From Candidatus Promineofilum glycogenicum (GTDB taxonomy: Bacteria > Chloroflexota > Anaerolineae > Promineifilales > Promineifilaceae), in the NCBI GenBank assembly GCA_016707605.1, contig JADJHJ010000003.1, forward strand, positions 558,001 through 622,000: a DNA stretch of 64,000 bases, in the 5' to 3' direction. Below the pieces are notes generated by a model, which made no database searches, had not been told where the DNA came from, and saw nothing but the letters and a program-made list of their open reading frames with translations. Every line of letters begins with the position of its first letter. Positions within the stretch are counted from its first letter, which is position 1. Below are positions 38,577 through 46,598 of this stretch, in pieces. The position numbers were made by a program, and so were the translations under genes.

Positions 38577-38798
38577 ATGACTGTTTTAGAAATGCTGCAG
38601 AAGGCAGAATTTCTAGTAGATTCCCAAGGGCAGAGGAAAGCGGTGGTGTTTGACTATGAACTCTGGGAAGAATTATTGCCGTTGTTAGAGGACTTGGAAG
38701 ACGCCGAAGAGATCCATCACCTTCGTGACGCGGCGGTGGAGACTGTTTCCTGGCGTGAGGCTAAGTCTATATTACGTGCCGAGGGGCTTGATGTATGA
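38577..38798 (+). CDS. Antitoxin, RelB/Phd-like
   Basis: 73 residues. N-terminal strand EFLVDSQGQRKAVVFDYELW (Phd/YefM-like or 'addiction' type) and a C-terminal helix rich in Asp/Glu (LPLLEDLEDAEEIHHLRDA). AAGGAG lies 7 nt before ATG 38577. It overlaps the toxin gene by 8 bp. The base composition is much less GC-rich than the neighbours, suggesting horizontal transfer. Confidence 0.8.
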   Translation: MTVLEMLQKAEFLVDSQGQRKAVVFDYELWEELLPLLEDLEDAEEIHHLRDAAVETVSWREAKSILRAEGLDV

Positions 38799-39042
38799 AC
38801 TACGTGTTACCCGTCCGGCACTGAAGGATATTGCTTCCCTCCCAAAAGAGTACGCTGAACTCGTCAGCCGCCATATTGATGAATTAGAGAGTAACCCGCG
38901 TCCCCCTGGCTCCAAGCGACTTCAAGGACGAACGGATTTCAGCTTCCGTGTCGGCATCTACCGCATTCTCTATGAGATTGACGATGAACGACACATAGTA
39001 ACGGTGTTCCGTGTCAAACATCGGCGCGAAGTATACCGATGA
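38791..39042 (+). CDS. RelE/ParE-type toxin
   Basis: 83 residues. RelE fold: YELRVTRPALKDIASLPKEY, RLQGRTDFSFRVGIYRILYE and VTVFRVKHRREVYR, with the basic residues used to cut ribosome-bound mRNA. ATG 38791 overlaps the antitoxin stop. Confidence 0.9.
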   Translation: MYELRVTRPALKDIASLPKEYAELVSRHIDELESNPRPPGSKRLQGRTDFSFRVGIYRILYEIDDERHIVTVFRVKHRREVYR

Positions 39043-39115
39043 GCGCGGACAGAACTATCTCGAAGAGCACCCTGTTTATAAATCTACCAGGCGCTCGTCG
39101 ACTAGAGAGCCCATC

Positions 39116-40018
39116 ATGAAACGCGCCGTCAGCATCAGCCTCGGATCCTCCAAACGCGACTCCACCGTCGAACTCGACCTGCTCGGCCAGCGGGTGTGCA
39201 TCCAGCGCATCGGCACCGACGGCGACATGGCCCGCGCCGCCGCGCTCTATAGCGAATTGGACGGCCAGGTGGATGCCTTCGGCGTCGGCGGCACCGACCT
39301 GGGGCTGACCGTGGACGAGAAGTACTACACCCTCCACTCCGTCGCCCCGCTCGTTCGCGGCGTCCGGCGCACGCCGGTGGTGGACGGCTCCGGCCTGAAG
39401 AACACCCTGGAGCGGCAGGTCGCGCCCTACATGGACGCCCACATTGGCCACGCCTTGTCTCCCCGTCGCGTACTGATGACCAGCGGCGCCGACCGCTGGG
39501 GCATGAGCATGTCCTTCATGGACAACGGCTACGAGGGCGTCTTCGGCGATCTGATGTTTGGGCTGGGGCTGCCGCTGCCGCTGCGCTCGGCGGCGGCTAT
39601 CAAGCGCGTGGCCGCGATCATCCTGCCCGTCGTCAGCCGCCTGCCGTTCGCGTGGCTCTACCCGACCGGCGAGAAGCAGGAGAAGAACACGCCCAAGTTC
39701 GGCCAGTGGTACGAGTGGGCCACGGTCATCGCCGGCGACTGCCACTTCATCAAGCGCTTCATGCCCGCCCGGCTGGACGGCAAGATCATCTGCACCAACA
39801 CGACGACCGCCGCCGACGTGGCCGCCTTCCGCGCCGCCGGCGTGCGCTATCTGGTGACGACCACGCCGCGGCTGGAGGGGCGCTCCTTCGGCACGAACAT
39901 GATGGAGGCCATGCTGGTGGCCGTCAGTGGCCAGGGGCGGAAGCTGACTGACGCCGAGTTGAGCGAGATGATCACCGCCCTGGACTTCCGGCCGAATATC
40001 GAACCGCTGAACATTTAG
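39116..40018 (+). CDS. Quinate 5-dehydrogenase-like protein of uncertain function
   Basis: 300 residues. It starts MKRAVSISLGSSKRDSTVEL. The middle (GVGGTDLGLTVDEKYYTLHS, VDGSGLKNTLERQVAPYMDA) and the end (TTTAADVAAFRAAGVRYLVT) are well conserved-looking. I recall homologues annotated as quinate 5-dehydrogenase, but no Rossmann NAD motif is evident, so that name is doubtful. It stands alone on the plus strand. Cytoplasmic; no signal or membrane helix except possibly AAIILPVVSRLPFAWLY. Confidence 0.6.
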   Translation: MKRAVSISLGSSKRDSTVELDLLGQRVCIQRIGTDGDMARAAALYSELDGQVDAFGVGGTDLGLTVDEKYYTLHSVAPLVRGVRRTPVVDGSGLKNTLERQVAPYMDAHIGHALSPRRVLMTSGADRWGMSMSFMDNGYEGVFGDLMFGLGLPLPLRSAAAIKRVAAIILPVVSRLPFAWLYPTGEKQEKNTPKFGQWYEWATVIAGDCHFIKRFMPARLDGKIICTNTTTAADVAAFRAAGVRYLVTTTPRLEGRSFGTNMMEAMLVAVSGQGRKLTDAELSEMITALDFRPNIEPLNI

Positions 40019-40096
40019 AAGAGAACCACAGATTACGCAGATTTCGCAGATTCTCGTTCAAGAATCTGTGAAATCTGTGTAATCTGCGGACTCTTT
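40019..40096. repeat. AATCTGTGG-type inverted repeat
   Basis: Left arm GAACCACAGATTACGCAGAT with TTCGCAGATTC; right arm AATCTGTGAAATCTGTGTAA, TCTGCGG. It directly follows a stop codon. Confidence 0.85.
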
Positions 40097-40116
40097 TTGT
40101 ATCAGGAGAAGGCCCT

Positions 40117-40647
40117 ATGCCCGACAGGATATTGGTCGCCTACGCGACTCGCACCGGCACAACGGCCGGCGTGGCCGAGGTCATCGGCGAGACGCTGGCG
40201 GAGGGCGGGCTGGCGGTGGACGTGCGGCCGATGCACGACGTATCCGACCTCGCGCCCTACCGCGCCGTCGTCGCCGGCAGCGCCATCAACGGCGCGCAAT
40301 GGCTGCCCGACGCCCTGGCGTGGGTGCGCGACCACCGGCCGGAACTCATCCGCCGCCCCTTCGCCGCCTTCCTGGTGTGCATGACGCTGGCCATGCCCGG
40401 CGACCCGCATCACGAGGAGGTGCGCCAGTGGCTTCAGCCGGTGCGCGACCTGGTGCCGACGGCCCGCGAAGGACTGTTCGCCGGGGCGCTGGACATTAGC
40501 CAGCTACCATCGTGGCGGGCCAAGGTCAATTTCAGCGTCAGCGTGCGCCTCGGCGTCTGGTCGGAGGGCGACCACCGCGACTGGGACGCCATTCGCGCCT
40601 GGGCCAAAGAGTTGCGCCTGTTGTTCGCACCGGGGGTGCGGCCATGA
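40117..40647 (+). CDS. Flavodoxin domain-containing protein
   Basis: 176 residues. FMN-binding phosphate loop YATRTGTTAGVAEVIG (T-x-T-G-T pattern) and the second loop AGSAINGAQWLPDALAWV. Resembles HemG-type menaquinone-dependent protoporphyrinogen IX dehydrogenase and other small flavodoxins; the exact redox partner is unknown. It overlaps the M20 gene by 4 bp (ATGA), starting a three-gene operon. AGGAG upstream of ATG 40117. Confidence 0.82.
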   Translation: MPDRILVAYATRTGTTAGVAEVIGETLAEGGLAVDVRPMHDVSDLAPYRAVVAGSAINGAQWLPDALAWVRDHRPELIRRPFAAFLVCMTLAMPGDPHHEEVRQWLQPVRDLVPTAREGLFAGALDISQLPSWRAKVNFSVSVRLGVWSEGDHRDWDAIRAWAKELRLLFAPGVRP

Positions 40648-41776
40648 CCCGACTCGAACAACTTCTGAGCGATCTCGTCGCCATCGACTCCATCAACCCC
40701 GACCTCGTCCCCGGCGCGGCCGGCGAGGCGGCCATCGCCGCCTTCATCGCCGACTGGCTGCGCGCCGCCGGGCTGGAAGTCCACGTCGCGGAGGTGCGGC
40801 CCGGCCGGCCCAACGTCGTCGCCATCGCCCGCGGCGCGGGCGGCGGCCGCTCGCTGCTGCTCAACGGCCACATCGACACCGTCGGCGTGGCGGGCATGAG
40901 CCAACCATTCCGGCCGCGGGTTGAGGGCGGCAAGCTCTACGGCCGCGGCGCGTATGACATGAAGGGCGGTATGGCGGCGTGTCTGATTGCCGCGGCCGAG
41001 GCCGCGCGCCTCAATCTACGCGGCGACGTCATCGTGACCGCCGTCATGGACGAGGAGTACGCCGGGCTGGGCACGCTGGCCGTGGCCGAACGGGTTCGCG
41101 CCGACGGGGCCATCGTCGCCGAGCCGACCGAACTGCAACTGGTTGTGGCCCACAAGGGGTTCGTCTGGCTGGAAGTCGAGACGCAGGGCGTGGCCGCCCA
41201 CGGTTCGCGCCCGCATCTAGGCGTGGACGCCATCGCCAAAATGGGCGGCGTTCTGACCGGGCTGGAGCGGCTGGCGGCCGAGTTGGCCCAACGCCCGCCC
41301 CATCCGCTGCTCGGCCCGCCATCGGTTCACGCCTCGACCATCCAGGGCGGCGGCGAGTGGTCGACCTACCCCGACCGCTGCACGCTGGCCATCGAGCGGC
41401 GCACGCTGCCGGGCGAGACGGGCGACACGGCCGAGGCTGAACTGCGGGCCATCGTTGATGGGCTGGCGGCGGCCGATCCCGCCTTCAAGTCAACCGTCCG
41501 CCGCGACCTGGTGCGCTCGCCGCTGGAGACGCCGGCCGACGCGGCCATTTTGCCGCCGTTCAACAGGCGGCGGCCGGGGTGCTGGGCAAGCCGGTCGAGC
41601 CGACGGGCGTCTCGTTCTGGACCGACGCCGCCTCGCTCCACGCCGCCGGCATTCCGACGGTGCTGTTCGGGCCGCTGGGGGCGGGGGCGCACGCGGCCGA
41701 GGAGTGGGTCGATCTGGCCAGCGTGCAGCGTTGCGCCGACGTGTATCTGGCCACGGCGGCGGCCTTCTGCGCATGA
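40644..41776 (+). CDS. M20-family metallopeptidase/deacetylase, frameshifted
   Basis: About 377 residues; di-zinc amidohydrolase (ArgE/DapE-like). Zinc site: LLLNGHIDTVG (His), YGRGAYDMKGG (bridging Asp), MDEEYAGLGT (Glu) and IVAEPTE (Asp/Glu). The last ligand His is in GAGAHAAEEWVD, found after a frame break at about 41557-41561 (one base missing). Full set of ligands suggests a working enzyme and an assembly error. Substrate (acyl-amino acid or dipeptide) unknown. Its stop overlaps the HD gene (ATGA). Confidence 0.85.
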
Positions 41777-42408
41777 GCGACGAGGACGCGCTGCTCCGGC
41801 GCTGGCGGGCGCTCTGGCCGGGCGGGATGGGCGCGACGGTTGACGCCATCTACTTCGACCTGCTCGCCCGCTACAGCCAGCCGCACCGTGCCTATCACAC
41901 CCTCGATCACGTGGCCGGCTGCCTGCGTTGGCTGGACGAGATTCGGTCGCTGCTGGCCCATCCCGACGAGGTCGAACTGGCTCTCTGGTTCCACGACGCC
42001 GTCTATGACCCGCGCCGGGCGGACAACGAAGAGCAGTCGGCCGCGCTGGCAAGCGAGGCGCTGCGGGCGCTTGGCGGCACGGCAGAGGCCGCCGAGCGTG
42101 TAGCCGAACTCATCCGGCTGACGGCGCACCGGGTGACCGAACTGAGCGGCGACGCGGCGCTGGTCTGCGACATCGACCTGGCTATCCTCGGCGCGGAGCC
42201 GGCGGCGTTCGCGGCCTACGACGCGGCCATCCGGCGCGAGTACGCCTGGGTTCCTGAAGACGTCTTCCGGCGCGAACGGGCGCGGGTTTTGGCCGGGTTT
42301 CTGGCGCGACCGCGTATCTACTATACCGCCACCTTTGTTGCTGCTTTGGAGCAGCGAGCGCGCGTTAACCTTGACGGAGCGATTCGGCACCTGAGAATGG
42401 CAGGCTGA
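41773..42408 (+). CDS. HD-domain metal-dependent phosphohydrolase-like protein
   Basis: 211 residues. HD motifs: YHTLDHVAGC (His), LWFHDAVYDPRR (His-Asp) and CDIDLAILGAEP (Asp). In databases this family often carries a misleading NMDA-receptor label. Substrate unknown. Third gene of the flavodoxin-M20-HD operon (ATGA junctions). Confidence 0.82.
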   Translation: MSDEDALLRRWRALWPGGMGATVDAIYFDLLARYSQPHRAYHTLDHVAGCLRWLDEIRSLLAHPDEVELALWFHDAVYDPRRADNEEQSAALASEALRALGGTAEAAERVAELIRLTAHRVTELSGDAALVCDIDLAILGAEPAAFAAYDAAIRREYAWVPEDVFRRERARVLAGFLARPRIYYTATFVAALEQRARVNLDGAIRHLRMAG

Positions 42409-42482
42409 TGACGCCGATTTTCGCTGATAAGAACCAATTCTTGCTTGGCAGCGCCAATGAGCGCCACATCAGCGTCATCAGC
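42404..42482. repeat. GCTGATGACGC inverted repeat
   Basis: 11-bp perfect arms GCTGATGACGC / GCGTCATCAGC with related short units inside. It begins within the last codons of the HD gene and is AT-richer than the neighbours. Confidence 0.65.
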
Positions 42483-42519
42483 GTGCCATTCTTCTGTGCC
42501 ATTTTTCTCCGCCGCGCGG

Positions 42520-42525
42520 TAGAAT
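42520..42525 (+). promoter_or_regulatory. -10 box of the DUF3224 gene (leaderless)
   Basis: TAGAAT ends 6 nt before ATG 42532; no Shine-Dalgarno sequence. Confidence 0.5.
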
Positions 42526-42531
42526 AAGCAT

Positions 42532-42939
42532 ATGGAATACCACGCTAGCGGCACATTTGACGTAAACCTCAGCCCCCAGCCGGCCACCGGCGATTGGGGC
42601 CTGGGCCGATTGAGTATCGACAAGCAGTTCCACGGCGACCTGACGGCCACCAGCGCCGGCGAGATGCTCAGCGCTATGACCGGCGTGGAAGGCTCGGCGG
42701 CCTACGTGGCCCTGGAGCGGGTCAGCGGCACACTCCACGGCCGCCAGGGCGCGTTCACCTTGCAGCACACCGGCGTGATGACGCGCGGCGACGGGCAACT
42801 GACAATCAACGTTGTGCCCGACTCGGGCAGTAATGAATTGTCTGGATTATCAGGGACAATGTCGATTCATATTCAGGGTAGCGCCCATACTTATGAGTTC
42901 TTGTATACATTAAAGACTAATTCAAAGCATATATCCTAA
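42532..42939 (+). CDS. DUF3224 domain-containing protein
   Basis: 135 residues, allene-oxide-cyclase-like barrel (DUF3224). Typical pieces: GTFDVNLSPQP, QFHGDLTATSAGEMLSA, GSAAYVALERVSGTLHGRQG and SGTMSIHIQG. Most members are uncharacterised. A leaderless promoter sits right before ATG 42532. Confidence 0.9.
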   Translation: MEYHASGTFDVNLSPQPATGDWGLGRLSIDKQFHGDLTATSAGEMLSAMTGVEGSAAYVALERVSGTLHGRQGAFTLQHTGVMTRGDGQLTINVVPDSGSNELSGLSGTMSIHIQGSAHTYEFLYTLKTNSKHIS

Positions 42940-42957
42940 GCGCCACTGCTTGTCTGT

Positions 42958-43521
42958 ATGGTCAGAGAATGGGACATGACCGTGCCACCGTTGAATGCCG
43001 CTGGCTTTCGCGCCCGATTGTCAGCCTTTGCGCTGGACTACATTGTGATGTTCATCTACATCGCGGTGCTAACAGCCGTCGGCTTTATTTTGACTCGTCT
43101 TGCACCTGCGCTCGTTGGACGGGCCTTTGGAAAGCATTGGTCCAGCCAGCTAATTGTGATCGTGGTGCTTACTCTACCGATCACATTGTACTTCGCTCTC
43201 TTTGAGTCCTCGACAAAGCAGGCAACGCTGGGAAAGAGAAGGATGGGGCTTGTCGTAACCGACCGCGAAGGACGGCGGCTTAACCTGACTCGCTCCTTGG
43301 CCCGTAGCTTGCTTAAGTTTGTTCCTTGGGAACTAGCCCACACTTGCATTTGGGGCGTACGCTTTGCCGTCGACCCGGCCCATGTGCCCCTTTGGGACGT
43401 GGGATTAGCTGTCGTTTGGCTCCTTGTAGGAGCTAATTTGGTTGCGCTGTGGCTGAGCAACAGCAAGCAAACACTCTATGATCGACTGTCAGGGAGCGTG
43501 GTACGAATGCGCGCAGCGTAA
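42958..43521 (+). CDS. RDD family membrane protein
   Basis: 187 residues. RDD domain: RARLSAFALDYIVMFIYIAV (first helix with Arg and Asp), FALFESSTKQATLGKRRMGL, and KQTLYDRLSGSVV at the end. Four predicted helices. RDD proteins include sodium/proton exchangers and uncharacterised transporters. The GC content is lower than its surroundings. Either ATG 42958 or ATG 42976 could be the start. Confidence 0.85.
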   Translation: MVREWDMTVPPLNAAGFRARLSAFALDYIVMFIYIAVLTAVGFILTRLAPALVGRAFGKHWSSQLIVIVVLTLPITLYFALFESSTKQATLGKRRMGLVVTDREGRRLNLTRSLARSLLKFVPWELAHTCIWGVRFAVDPAHVPLWDVGLAVVWLLVGANLVALWLSNSKQTLYDRLSGSVVRMRAA

Positions 43522-43548
43522 GACATGCCTCGCTGGCCGGTTATCTGC

Positions 43549-44952
43549 TCAGGCCGGCGAAGCCATCCGGACGACCGCAGTCAGCGCCCGCGCCCGTTCG
43601 GCGGCCGTACCCACGTAGCCGCCGGCGTCCATCAGCGTCCGCACCTCGTCGGCCGGCAGGAAGGCGGCCAGGCGCGTGTCGGCGGCGACGAGTTCGACCA
43701 GAGGGTTGGGCGCGTCCTGCCGGATAGCCTCCCAGGCTTGCAGACTCGCTTCGCGTAGCCATTCGTGAGCCAGTTGCCGGTCGGCCCCGGCGCGCACGGC
43801 GGCCATGAGCACCCGCTCGGTGGCCGCGAACGGGCCGTAGCGGGCCAAGTTGCGGGCCATCTGCTCGCGGTCGAAGGTCATCCCCTCCACCAGCGCCGCC
43901 GCCCGGCGCAGCATCTCGTCCACGGCCAGGAAGCTCTCCGGCAGGAAGAGGCGGCGGTTGGCGCTGTCGTCGAGGCTGCGCTCCAGAATGGACTGGCTGG
44001 CGTTGTCCCAGGCCACGGCCGTCTGCGCGGCCACGAAGCGGGCCAGCGAGCAGAGGTTCTCGGCGTTGATGGGGTTGCGCTTGAAGGGCATGGCCGACGA
44101 GCCGACCTGACGGCGGCCGAACGGCTCGGCCCACTCGCCGAAGGGGGGCGACATCAGCACGCGGAAGTCGAGCGCGAACTTATGTAAAGACGAGGCGATG
44201 CCGGCCAGCACACCCATCAGGCGCAAGTCCTGCTGCCGGCTGTAGGTCTGCCCGGCCACGGCGAAGCAGGGCAGGTCGAGGCGGGCCATGACCAGCTCTT
44301 CCAGTTGCGCGGCGCTCATGTTCGTGCCTTGCAGCAGCTCGACGAAGCCCGCCTGCGTGCCGACCGCGCCCTTCAGCCCCTTGCCGCGCAGGTCGGCCAG
44401 CAGGGCGGCTAGTTGGCGCTCGTCCTCGTGCAAGTCCTGGGCATACATCGCCAGCCGGTAGCCGAGGGTCGTCGGCTCGGCCGGCTGGATGTGGGTGTGG
44501 GCCATGACGGGCAGGTCGGCCGTCTCGTCGATGCGCCGGGCGAAGGCCAGCAGCAGCCGCCGCAGCCCCTCGGCCAGCAGCCGCGCCGCCTCGCGCTGGC
44601 GCAGAACGTCGACGTTGTCGGTGATGTCGGCGCTGGTGGCTCCCCAATGGATGATGCCGCCGCCGACGGGGCACTGCTCGGCGTAGGCGCGAATCTCGGC
44701 CACCACGTCGTGGCGCGTCTCCCGCTCGATCTCCAGGGCGCGGGCGACGTTGACCTCGTCGGCGTGGGCCTCCAGGTCGGCCAGTTGCTCGGCCGAGACC
44801 AGCCCGGCGATGTGCTGCGCCTCGGCCAGCGCCACCCACACCCGCCGCATCAGCCGCCGCTTGTAGACCTCCGACCAGAGGTAGCGCATGGCGTCGCTGC
44901 TGTAGCGCCAGGTGAAAGGGGATTGGTAGGTGTTGTGGTCCAATCGGTTCAT
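43549..44952 (-). CDS. purB: Adenylosuccinate lyase
   Basis: 467 residues. Fumarase/aspartase superfamily; two steps in purine synthesis (SAICAR to AICAR, adenylosuccinate to AMP). Signature SSAMPFKRNPINAE with the catalytic Ser; HWGATSADITDN and AHTHIQPAEPTTLGYRLA (His regions). ATG 44952 was chosen (MNRLDHNTYQSPFTWRYSS) over upstream in-frame ATGs. Isolated from other purine genes except guaB, 1.6 kb away. Confidence 0.92.
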   Translation of the reverse strand: MNRLDHNTYQSPFTWRYSSDAMRYLWSEVYKRRLMRRVWVALAEAQHIAGLVSAEQLADLEAHADEVNVARALEIERETRHDVVAEIRAYAEQCPVGGGIIHWGATSADITDNVDVLRQREAARLLAEGLRRLLLAFARRIDETADLPVMAHTHIQPAEPTTLGYRLAMYAQDLHEDERQLAALLADLRGKGLKGAVGTQAGFVELLQGTNMSAAQLEELVMARLDLPCFAVAGQTYSRQQDLRLMGVLAGIASSLHKFALDFRVLMSPPFGEWAEPFGRRQVGSSAMPFKRNPINAENLCSLARFVAAQTAVAWDNASQSILERSLDDSANRRLFLPESFLAVDEMLRRAAALVEGMTFDREQMARNLARYGPFAATERVLMAAVRAGADRQLAHEWLREASLQAWEAIRQDAPNPLVELVAADTRLAAFLPADEVRTLMDAGGYVGTAAERARALTAVVRMASPA

Positions 44953-44976
44953 AGGCCAGCCAGCATCCATCACGAA

Positions 44977-45315
44977 TCACAGATACTCAATGTGGTTTCG
45001 CATTTCTTGTGGAGAGTAGATGGCGTGCATGAGTTCCAGATGGCGAACCCAGGCCCCGATATAGTGGACATCCTGCTGACCTATGACGATTCCGTTGTGC
45101 TGCTGACCAGCCGCGGCCAGAGCAATGTAGTCGGTGTCGTTGGTGCAGAGCACCATCTCCATTGTTGTGGCGCGAAGGAGGTGGTTGGGATCGGAGTCCC
45201 CCAATCGTCGCAGGTCGCGGACGGTGACGGCCTCTATACCGCGAAGCTGTAACTGGCGCGCGATCTCGACCGGCAGATTCTCATCAAGGTAGAAGCGAAG
45301 CGTGTTGGCTGCCAA
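44977..45315 (-). CDS. DUF5615 PIN-like nuclease
   Basis: 112 residues. DUF5615: FYLDENLPVEIARQLQLRGI with the paired acids DEN, VTVRDLRRLGDSD and CTNDTDYIALA (PIN-type acidic residues). Probably a toxin ribonuclease. It overlaps DUF433 by 32 bp, the usual DUF433-DUF5615 pair. Confidence 0.88.
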   Translation of the reverse strand: MAANTLRFYLDENLPVEIARQLQLRGIEAVTVRDLRRLGDSDPNHLLRATTMEMVLCTNDTDYIALAAAGQQHNGIVIGQQDVHYIGAWVRHLELMHAIYSPQEMRNHIEYL

Positions 45316-45586
45316 GAGCTTGTTGCTTGTATGCTTGTGCGCGGTCTATTTGTTCGCGAATATCGAGGTCTAGAGCGGCTTTGTGCTGGTAGTAGTAAGC
45401 CAATGCCGCGTGGACCTCAGCCAAGGAGACATCGTAATCCGAGGCGATTTCACCGGGAGAGCGCCCGTGAAAGATAGTCGCCATGACCACATCAATCACC
45501 CGCAGGCCGGTTCCGGCAACACAGGGCCGCCCACCGCGCACGTCGGGGTTGGTTGTGATCAGGTCAATCGATTCAACAGTGACCAT
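45284..45586 (-). CDS. DUF433 antitoxin-like protein
   Basis: 100 residues. DUF433 winged-helix: LITTNPDVRGGRPCVAGTGL, VIDVVMATIFHGRSPGEIAS, YDVSLAEVHAALAYYYQHKA. ATG 45586 is chosen: it lies 7 nt after TATAAT, and ATG 45595 would lie inside that box. Partner of the DUF5615 nuclease. Confidence 0.88.
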   Translation of the reverse strand: MVTVESIDLITTNPDVRGGRPCVAGTGLRVIDVVMATIFHGRSPGEIASDYDVSLAEVHAALAYYYQHKAALDLDIREQIDRAQAYKQQALGSQHASLLP

Positions 45587-45593
45587 GCGCGCC

Positions 45594-45599
45594 ATTATA
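45594..45599 (-). promoter_or_regulatory. -10 box of the DUF433-DUF5615 pair (leaderless)
   Basis: TATAAT (context GCTATAAT) ends 7 nt before ATG 45586. Confidence 0.6.
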
Positions 45600-45629
45600 G
45601 CAGGAACGAGACCATCCGCGATAGCTGTC

Positions 45630-46517
45630 TCATGTCTGCGCCGCCAACGTATGACGCCGGCGCATGATGAGGCTCTCAACCGTATACAGCACCAACGCCA
45701 ACCAGATCAACCCAAAGCCAACTACCCGCCCCACGCCGAACGGCTCACCGTAGATCAGCACGCCGATGAGGAACTGCATCGTCGGGGCGATGTATTGCAG
45801 CAGGCCCAGCGTGGTCAGAGTGACGCGCCGCGCCCCGGCGGCGAACAGGATCAGGGGGATGCTCGTCGCCGCGCCCGCGCCGATGAGCAGTAGCGTCGTC
45901 GTCGCGTTCACGTGCCCCAACGCGCCCGTGCCGCGCAGTTCGTGGAACAACAGGAAACCCAGGGCGGGCAGGAACAGGGCCGCCGTCTCCACAAACAACC
46001 CTTCGGCCGAGTTGAGTGACGCCGTCTTGCGGATCAACCCGTACAGGCCGAAGCTGAAGGCCAGCGTCAGGGCGATCCACGGGAACGCGCCGTAACTAAA
46101 CGTCAGGTAGAGCACCCCGGCCAGGGCGACGGCCAGCGCGGCCCACTGCACGGGGCGCATTCGCTCCTTCAGGAACACGTAGCCCAGAAGCACGTTGACC
46201 AGCGGGTTGATGAAGTAGCCCAGGCTGGTCTCGACAATGAAGCCGGCGTTGACGCCCCAGATGTAGACCAGCCAGTTGATGGTCAGCAGCGTGCCGGACA
46301 GGGCGAAGATCAGCAGGACGCGCGGCCGGCGGATGGCCTTGGGCAGCCAGCTCCAGTTGCGGCGCGCTGTCAGCACCAGGCCGACAAAGACTAGCGACCA
46401 GACCAGGCGGTGGGCGACGATCTGCGACGAGGGCACGTCGAGGAGCGCCTTCCAGTACAGCGGTAGCAGCCCCCACATGACGTAGGCGCCGGCGGCGTAG
46501 AGGATGCCCTTGTTCAT
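45630..46517 (-). CDS. rarD: RarD-type EamA transporter
   Basis: 295 residues, 10 predicted helices, DMT superfamily. RarD features: GAYVMWGLLPLYWKALLDVP, QIVAHRLVWSLVFVG, INWLVYIWGVNAGFIVETSL (GYFINPLVNV) and QYIAPTMQFLIGVLIYGEPF. Substrate unknown (chloramphenicol-sensitivity locus in other bacteria). Its start lies beside a TTAGGG-type repeat. Confidence 0.88.
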   Translation of the reverse strand: MNKGILYAAGAYVMWGLLPLYWKALLDVPSSQIVAHRLVWSLVFVGLVLTARRNWSWLPKAIRRPRVLLIFALSGTLLTINWLVYIWGVNAGFIVETSLGYFINPLVNVLLGYVFLKERMRPVQWAALAVALAGVLYLTFSYGAFPWIALTLAFSFGLYGLIRKTASLNSAEGLFVETAALFLPALGFLLFHELRGTGALGHVNATTTLLLIGAGAATSIPLILFAAGARRVTLTTLGLLQYIAPTMQFLIGVLIYGEPFGVGRVVGFGLIWLALVLYTVESLIMRRRHTLAAQT

Positions 46518-46519
46518 TG

Positions 46520-46598
46520 GTTAGGGGTTAGGGATTAGGGGCTAGGGATTAGGGATTAGGGAAGAGCACTCTTCCCTAATCCCTAGCCCCTAATCCCT
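46520..46598. repeat. TTAGGGATTAGGG inverted repeat at the end of guaB
   Basis: Left arm GGTTAGGGGTTAGGGATTAG and on, right arm CTTCCCTAATCCCTAGCCCC and TAATCCCTA. The left arm has one extra AGGGATT unit. The guaB stop codon TAG (46597-46599) is formed by the outer end of the right arm. Confidence 0.85.

Noticed and set aside
42404..42482. Small gene between the HD and DUF3224 genes
   Set aside because: The segment is a palindromic repeat with no start, ribosome-binding site or protein-like frame.
46520..46598. TTAGGG units as telomere-like sequence
   Set aside because: They form short inverted arms between genes of a bacterial chromosome; no end structure exists.
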